From Manis javanica (Eukaryota; Chordata; Mammalia; Pholidota; Manidae), in assembly GCF_040802235.1 (NCBI RefSeq), contig NC_133169.1, positions 40,617,034 to 40,681,033 of the forward strand: 64,000 nucleotides of DNA, read 5' to 3'. Shown piece by piece: positions 58,105 through 64,000 of this stretch. The notes below the pieces were generated by a model that saw only the letters and a list, made by a program, of their open reading frames with translations, was not told where the DNA came from and searched no databases. A program made the position numbers and the translations under genes. Positions within the stretch are counted from its first letter, which is position 1; the number at the start of each line of letters is the position of its first letter.

Positions 58105-58204
58105 GTGTGTCTTTGTGTGTTGTATGTTTGACATCTTTTGTGTAGCATGTTGTGTTCGTGGTTGGGAATATTATGTGGTCTGTGAATGGTTTTCTGTTTC
58201 ATGT

Positions 58205-58585
58205 GACATATCCTGATTGATGGCTTAACTGCTGTGGCAAGGTGAGCTTCTTATGTATGCTTGTACTCCCAGACACAAGGGTACAGTGAAGAGGTCTTCT
58301 GCACAGCCTCAGGGGAATAAGCAGAGCAAGTTTCTGTCTGCACAGCATTGGAAGCAGGACCAATGGGTGTTCTGTTCAATAGGACAAAAGCAGGCAGCAC
58401 CAGGAGCCTCTGTCAAGTAAGCTCTTCTTTATGGCTAGTGAAGCTGAATTCAAATGTGCAATGGAATTGTTCTGGGGTACCTTAGCTCTAACTTCACCAT
58501 ATGTCACTTTCAGTTACTTTCTCCTAACTCATACAGATTGGGATGGCAAAACCTAGGTGTGCATGATGTCCTCTGTGAATGTGCC
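58205..58585 (+). repeat. Displaced spacer segment at the array's right edge
   Basis: From 58249 it aligns with 50196-50533 (cttgtactcccagacacaag, ctttcagttactttctccta). It follows only 100 bp of unit 3, so about 2.7 kb of a third unit is missing. Confidence 0.8.
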
Positions 58586-61500
58586 TAGATTCTGATGGGA
58601 TCTCCACTGTTATGTGTACCCTGAGCTCCCTTGCAGGCAGATTTCCTAGGGAGGCGAGTTGCTGCCCCTGACCCTGTGAGTGGAAAGCAAGCAGAGCCTA
58701 CACCGATGCATCTCCGTAAGTTCACACTCAGCCTTTTGAGCTGCCTATTGGTCTTCATATGGCGATTTTCATCAATGTAGTGGAAATTCACAGTAGAAAT
58801 GCTCTTTGTCATATATAGCAACTTAGAATATAGGCTGAAGCTCAGAGAGTTAAAGGGGAACCTTTTTATACCCATAAATATATTTAAAACTGAGCTGAGT
58901 TGCTGGGTAGAAAGTCATTGTTTTATACTCTTTTGCCATGCTTATTCTGTCCCTTGTTCATTATAAATAAGTCTTTATATTGTCAGGTAAAAGTCTGACT
59001 TATGTTTCATCCAGGTTAAGCAAAATGCAGTATGCACAATTAGTTCTTGCTCCTAAATCAAACCCTGTAAAATATAATGTTTTAGGTATCTTACTCAATG
59101 TTCTGTTATCATACCAAAGTACTATTTTTATTTTAGTGAAAAGAAATTTAACCAAAGATGCTTTGCACCATTCCATCCTCTGTGTCATTCCGTAATACTT
59201 TTATGTGCTAATGTGATGCTTCTAATCTGCTTGTAGAAATCCTCCCACCTCCTCCTGGCTATCAGTCAAAGGAAGGAATCAAAAGTTTCCTTTGACACAG
59301 AGCTCAGAGAAAGACTTCCATTTGCATTCCAGCCTCTTTCCTTCTTGAAACTCATGGGAATTGTTGAGAAAATGTTCAACAATGTAATTTATTATCTTCC
59401 TATATGGAAGTTTTAGCACAAAGGTAGAAATAGAGCCCTGTTTTTCCGCACACCACCAAACATCAATGAATAATCATTAAAAGGGTAATCATGTGAGTGG
59501 CCTATTGAATGGGTTAAAGTTAGATGTTCACTTTCCTGTTACTTCTATTAAGTAGCCCCTGTCCTTCCTTAGGTTTGAATGATAGCTTGGGCAGGCCCAG
59601 AGCTTTTGTGAGTACCGTGGAGTATTAGATGAGTGAGAGGTAAAACAAAACAACAGACTTAGTCCAGTGTAAGTAGAAAGTTATAAAGCATTTATCCAAT
59701 GTCAAGCTTTTGTCTCCCCATCAGCTGGATGTGTTTTCTAAACTACTCTTTCAAGAAAGGGCAAAGGTGGGGGACAGTGGCAGGGAAAGGAACAGAGGCT
59801 TTCTGTGTTTCTTTTAGCTGATGCTGTCACCCTCAGTTCTTTCTGTTATCACATGTCCCTTGTCATTGCTCATTGAAATGCTAGTCTTTTCAGGAGTTCA
59901 CTAAAGGGGACACCCCTCAACAAGGATCCCCCACATTGCACAATCCACAGGAGTGTGTGATCGCCTTTAGCTGAGCCCTTCAGGGTCCTCCCCCAGCTCC
60001 TGTCCCAGCTGGAGCTTCTCTATATTCCCTGAATATTTGCAGAGAGAGGTCTTTGCATAAAGCTTGAGCCTAGTTACTCTTCAGCATTGAGTTGGTCACT
60101 GGCAAACTCCTGCTTTACCGATGGGGAAAGAGCAGTTTTTCCCCATTGTCCTCATTTGTCATTTTGTATTAAGGGTCATTTGAAACACCTTCCCACCTTC
60201 ATCCTCTGCAGGTGAGGAGTCTTGTGTTCATGTGTGCTCCCAAACTCCAAGACCTTAGCTCTGCCAAAAACTCAGTTATGCTCTTCATCTCTGGTAGCAG
60301 CACAGGACAGCCATACCTGTTTCTACTGACAGCTCAGGAACTATGTTACACAGCGGGGATCAGTGAGATATGTCTCCTCTTCTAGGAAACAACTGTAGTT
60401 GGAATATTAGGAGTACCAAACTCCCATGTAGACAAAAATCCATGCGTAACTTTTGACTCCCCCAAAACTTAACTACTAATAGCCTACTGTTGACCAGAAG
60501 CCTTACCAATGACATAAATAGTAGATTAACACATATTTTGTAAATTTTATATATTATATACCATATTCTTACAGTCAAGTAAGCTGAAGAAAAGAAAAAG
60601 GTTTTTCAAATTGTCATAAATCTCAAAAACTTCTCCAATATATTTATTGAAAAACTACCCATGAGTAAGTGGATCAGCACAATGCAAACCCACGTTGTCT
60701 GAGGGTCAGCTGTATCCTTTATGAGGAATTTATTGGCCTCCCCTCACTTGAAGGCAGAGAATTGAAAGCACAAACAAGAGAAGGTCACATGGCACAACAT
60801 TCTCAATCTAGAATCTTTCATGAACCTCCCTCTCTGTAATGGATCTCTTGACCTCTGTTACATCAGTTCTTAGGTGTGATGGTTGTTGCGCATCTTACAT
60901 GGGTTTCTAGAAATGTATCTAGCTTCTCTCTCCAGAATATGGTAGAATTTATTGCCCTGTTTCCTCAGCTTTGAAGCTTTAAGTGAAATTCTAAGACAAC
61001 CAGAAGTCCCATTCCATATCCCATTAAAATAAAGCCCACAATAAAGCTGCAAATAACCTGAAGATTTAACAGTTTGAATTTCGCATTTCTTGGCTGTATT
61101 TGAAAATTTGTTTGTGGAACCCACTGTAGACACAGTTACTTAACCAGAGATTGTCAGACTTTCAGTGCTTGAAGGGACTTCAAAATTTCCTAGCCCATTC
61201 ACTTCATTTATTGGTTAACACAACTGAAATCCAGAGATGTGGAGTAGCTTAATTGAGGGGAAATAGTGTGTCAGTTGGCCAATAAATTTTTTTTAAGTCC
61301 TGGAATTGTTTTTAATGGTCTTTCAACTAAAACCCAGGGTATTTCATGTAATTTCTAAGTTCCACGTGGAAGCTGAATTTTCAGAATTTGGTGGAGACTA
61401 AAATGTCATATAGTAATACCTATCTATTTTACAAATGAAGATACTAATTAGTTAGAGGTCAAGAGTTATAAACCATATATTTTTATTCCTATTGCCTTTT

Positions 61501-62539
61501 TCATTGAAGTTGGGGATATTTTGCAAATGAGCTCATGTGTGCATACACCCATACACATACACACACACTAATTTGGTTCCATGACAGTAGAGTAGCAGAG
61601 AATTTTTATAGATGATGGAGGCTGCAGCTAAGCATGGGAGAGAGTTTGAGATTGGGAGACTGATCTGAGAAACTTTGTGCTCTTGGCAAGGCTTCCTTTG
61701 TTACTTCTTTGAAAGGTTGAGTGTACTTGACTTTTTGATGGTAATGTGTTTAGACACAATAAAACAATAAAACTGCTATGCTTCTTTTAAATGGGTCCAT
61801 GCTCAGACTAGATAATGAGAAGCCCAACAATAGTAAATCTGCTCATTAGGAAGTTGCAAAGCATAGCAGATATAAGCATAGACTGGATTCACATGTCCTG
61901 CATTTAAACCTGGATTTGCTATAATTAGCTTTACACTTTGGTAGAATTGCTTGAAGTCTATGTACCAGAGTTTTCTTAATTATAAATTATAAATAATAGG
62001 GGAACCCATCTCATTATCCTACCAACTTAAGCCCCAAATACTGCAACTGCCTTGCATTGATACTTAAAGTTCAACCTCTCCAGCTTAAAGATGAGATATT
62101 AAAAGTTAACTTAATAAACAAAATATTTTGCCATTTATGGCATACATTGCACTGACTTAATAAATAAATTCATATTCACTATACCATATGGTATGATCTT
62201 TCTTTCCTGTCTGGATAGCATGACAGAACATGTTGAGCATAGGGAATAAGTATCATTATATAAACAGTTCAAAAGATTTGATTTCTAAATCAGTGAGATC
62301 TGAAAGCACAATGGATTCTATAAAGCCCTATATAAAATAGTAGTATTTATTATTATAAACCCAATCTTGCTAGAACCCAAATTAACAGGTTAATTAACCA
62401 GTTTTCACTGAGTATAAACTAAAATGCAATGCATGACAGTGATTGTTAATTTGACCATCTTGTTGCCATCTCCATTAAATAGGTTTGGTTACGATGTATT
62501 CTTTACATGCTATACCAAGTCCTGTGGAATCCAAAGTAA
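58586..62539. other. Intergenic DNA, mostly unrecognised
   Basis: No convincing coding frame. The part 60400-60715 (ending near acccacgttgtctgagggtcagctgta) resembles a medium-copy mammalian interspersed repeat that I cannot name with certainty. Confidence 0.5.
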
Positions 62540-63105
62540 GTGGCGCTGTGTAGAGAGAATAGCGCCCCCTCCCCACCACCACACTAAACATACACCAAAG
62601 ATGTCCATTTCCTGATCCATGGAACATGTGAGAGCATTACACCTGATGGATGGATCTTCGCGGGTGTGATTGGGGTTAAGAACTTTGGGTGTGGAGGGTA
62701 TCCTGGACTGTCCGGGTGGGTCTAGCTGACCAGCTGAGTACTTTCAAGTGGAGAGCATTTGTCATCTCTCTGTGTGGTCAGAGGCAGAGGCAGATGTGGC
62801 TATGCAAGTAGGGTCAAAACAATGGATTGTTTCAGGCTTCGAAGATGGAGGAAGAGGGCCAAAGTCAAGGAATATGGGGGGCCTCAAGGAACTGGAAAAG
62901 TCAAGGAAACAGATTCTCCCCTAAAATCAAGGGAACAGATTTGCCCTTAAAATCCCAGAAAGGAACATAGCCTTGATTTTCAGCCCAGATAAACTCATGT
63001 TTGACTTCTTACCTACAGAGCTATACTATATGATACTAGATTTATTGGAAACTACTGAGTCTGTGAGAATTTGTTAGAGCTGCACTAGAAGCGAATACAG
63101 ATTTT
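62540..63105 (+). repeat. MLT1-type MaLR LTR
   Basis: The phrases ccaaagatgtccatttcctgatccatgga, tatcctggactgtccgggtggg, gccaaagtcaaggaat and the LTR end ctgtgagaatttgttagag match the MLT1 family of ancient ERVL-MaLR LTRs. It is diverged, and its left limit is approximate. Confidence 0.72.
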
Positions 63106-63218
63106 GGTATGTGAAATGGGGTGGTAGGGTAACAATGTCCTGGAATGGGGAAGTGGCTTTGGAATTGGGCAGTGGTCAAAGCTGAAGAATCTTGAGAAGC
63201 ATGATAGAAAAAGCCTAG
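63106..63218 (+). mobile_element. MLT1 internal start
   Basis: The stretch gattttggtatgtgaaatgg ... gaagtggctttggaattggg ... gcatgatagaaaaagcctag follows the LTR as MLT1 internal sequence does. It is cut by L1-D. Confidence 0.65.
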
Positions 63219-64000
63219 ATTGTGCTCCACATCGCTAGTTATCAGAGAAATGCAAATTAAAACCACAATGAGATATCACCTCACACCAGTAAGGATGGCT
63301 ACCATCCAAAAGACAAACAACAACAAATGTTGGCGAGGTTGTGGAGAAAGGGGAATACTCCTACACTGCTGGTGGGAATGTAAAGTAGTTCAACCATTGT
63401 GGAAAGCAATATGGAGGATCCTCAAAATGCTCAAAATAGACTTACCATTTGACCCAGGAATTCCACTTCTAGGAATTTACCCTAAGGATGCAGCACTCCA
63501 GTTTGAAAAAGACAGATGCACCCCTATGTTTATCACAGCATTATTTACAATAGCGAAGAAATGGAAGCAACCTAAGTGTCCATCAGTAAATTAATGGATA
63601 AAGAAGATGTGGTACATATACACAATGGAATATGATTTAGCCATAAGAAGAAAACAAATCCTACCATTTGCAACAACATGGATGGAGCTAGAGGGTATTA
63701 TGCTCAGTGAAATAAGCCAAGCGGAGAAAGACAAATACCAAATGATTTCACTCATCTGTGGAGTATAAGAACAAAAGAAAAACTGAAGGAACAAAACAGC
63801 AGCAGAATCACAGAACCCAGGGATGGACTAACAGTTACCAGAGAGAAAGAGACTGGGGAGAATGGGAGGGTAGGGAGGGATAAGGGCAGGGAAGAAGAAA
63901 GGGGATATTATGATTAGCATGTATAATGTGGTGGGTGGGGGAAAGGGGAGGGCTTTGCAACACAGAGAAGACAAGTAGTGATTCTACAACATCTTACTAT
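63219..64000 (+). mobile_element. L1-D, 5'-truncated, running off the right edge
   Basis: Starts within the ORF2 C-terminus ([13 protein letters not shown]) and keeps the zinc-knuckle-like region CWRGCG...LLHCWWEC and [12 protein letters not shown] in one frame (63220-63594). A stop at 63592-63594 interrupts ORF2. The 3' UTR (about 63770-64000) matches the young L1s here. Insertion is into MLT1 internal sequence. Confidence 0.9.

Larger units (their letters stand above)
47309..58204 (+). repeat. GT-rich macrosatellite-like array, period about 6.2 kb
   Basis: Two copies and the start of a third: unit 1 at 47309-53520, unit 2 at 53521-58104, unit 3 at 58105-58204. Each unit is a GT-rich block, a non-GT spacer and a second GT-rich block. 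Unit starts share gtgtgtctttgtgtgttgta at 47309, 53521 and 58106. Unit 2 is shorter because most of its spacer is deleted. G and T dominate the plus strand throughout, with TGTGTTGTG-type words that are not a simple (TG)n. Open frames of 60-180 codons here (Cys/Val-rich on plus, Thr/His-rich on minus) follow from composition. Confidence 0.9.

Noticed and set aside
53080-58131. Two identical 155-codon frames (53080-53547 and 57664-58131) as a duplicated gene
   Set aside because: Their identity is that of the underlying DNA repeat, which extends well beyond the frames.
47309-58204. CRISPR array or prokaryotic repeat system
   Set aside because: Repeats are kilobase-scale and diverged monomers, not short direct repeats with unique spacers, and the context is mammalian.

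Overview
The window is mammalian nuclear DNA and shows no intact cellular gene. The evidence is several LINE-1 (L1) elements, two gammaretrovirus-like endogenous proviruses, a second retroviral family with LTR and env remnants, an MLT1-type MaLR LTR, two broken olfactory receptor (OR) genes and an intronless calpain-7 copy. I see no Alu, B1/B2, BovB or carnivore tRNA-Lys SINE. The L1 3' ends and the L1/ERV chimeras look to me like pangolin repeats, but that is an impression from memory, not a proof. The only undamaged longer reading frame that I think is real is an L1 ORF1 (1306-2163, minus).

Layout. 1-2961: 5' half of a minus-strand L1 with its canonical 5' end. 2962-5055: a minus-strand chimera, L1 3' end joined to an ERV env/LTR segment. 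5668-6592: OR pseudogene. 7680-8640: old L1. 10293-16135: a young 5.8 kb provirus (minus) with 492-bp LTRs differing at two positions, a 4-bp target duplication, a tRNA-Pro primer site and a gag start, but with gag, pol and most of the env surface region replaced by about 3.5 kb of AT-rich non-coding DNA. 17.4-30 kb: old local duplications, a full-length-type but defective L1 (19066-24617, 15-bp target duplication), an OR fragment and an L1 3' end. 30690-32752: CAPN7 processed pseudogene. 33085-38376: a second L1/ERV chimera with the same internal junction, ending in poly(A). 44740-47308: a second provirus fragment sharing the non-coding payload but with a different LTR.

47309-58204 is a strongly G/T-biased tandem structure with a period of about 6.2 kb: two copies and a truncated third. 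Each copy has GT-rich blocks built from diverged monomers of about 380 bp and a non-GT spacer carrying a 340-bp module (three copies). Identity patterns show gene conversion or unequal crossover. 58205-62540 is mostly unrecognised intergenic DNA, followed by an MLT1 LTR and another L1 3' end at the right edge.

The three most unusual objects are the L1/ERV chimera present twice with different 5' truncations (best read as repeated mobilisation of an L1 with a 3'-transduced retroviral segment), the non-autonomous provirus with a replaced interior, and the GT-rich macrosatellite-like array. Several neighbouring open frames inside the GT array are low-complexity artefacts. Homology calls here are by eye; none was checked by a database search.
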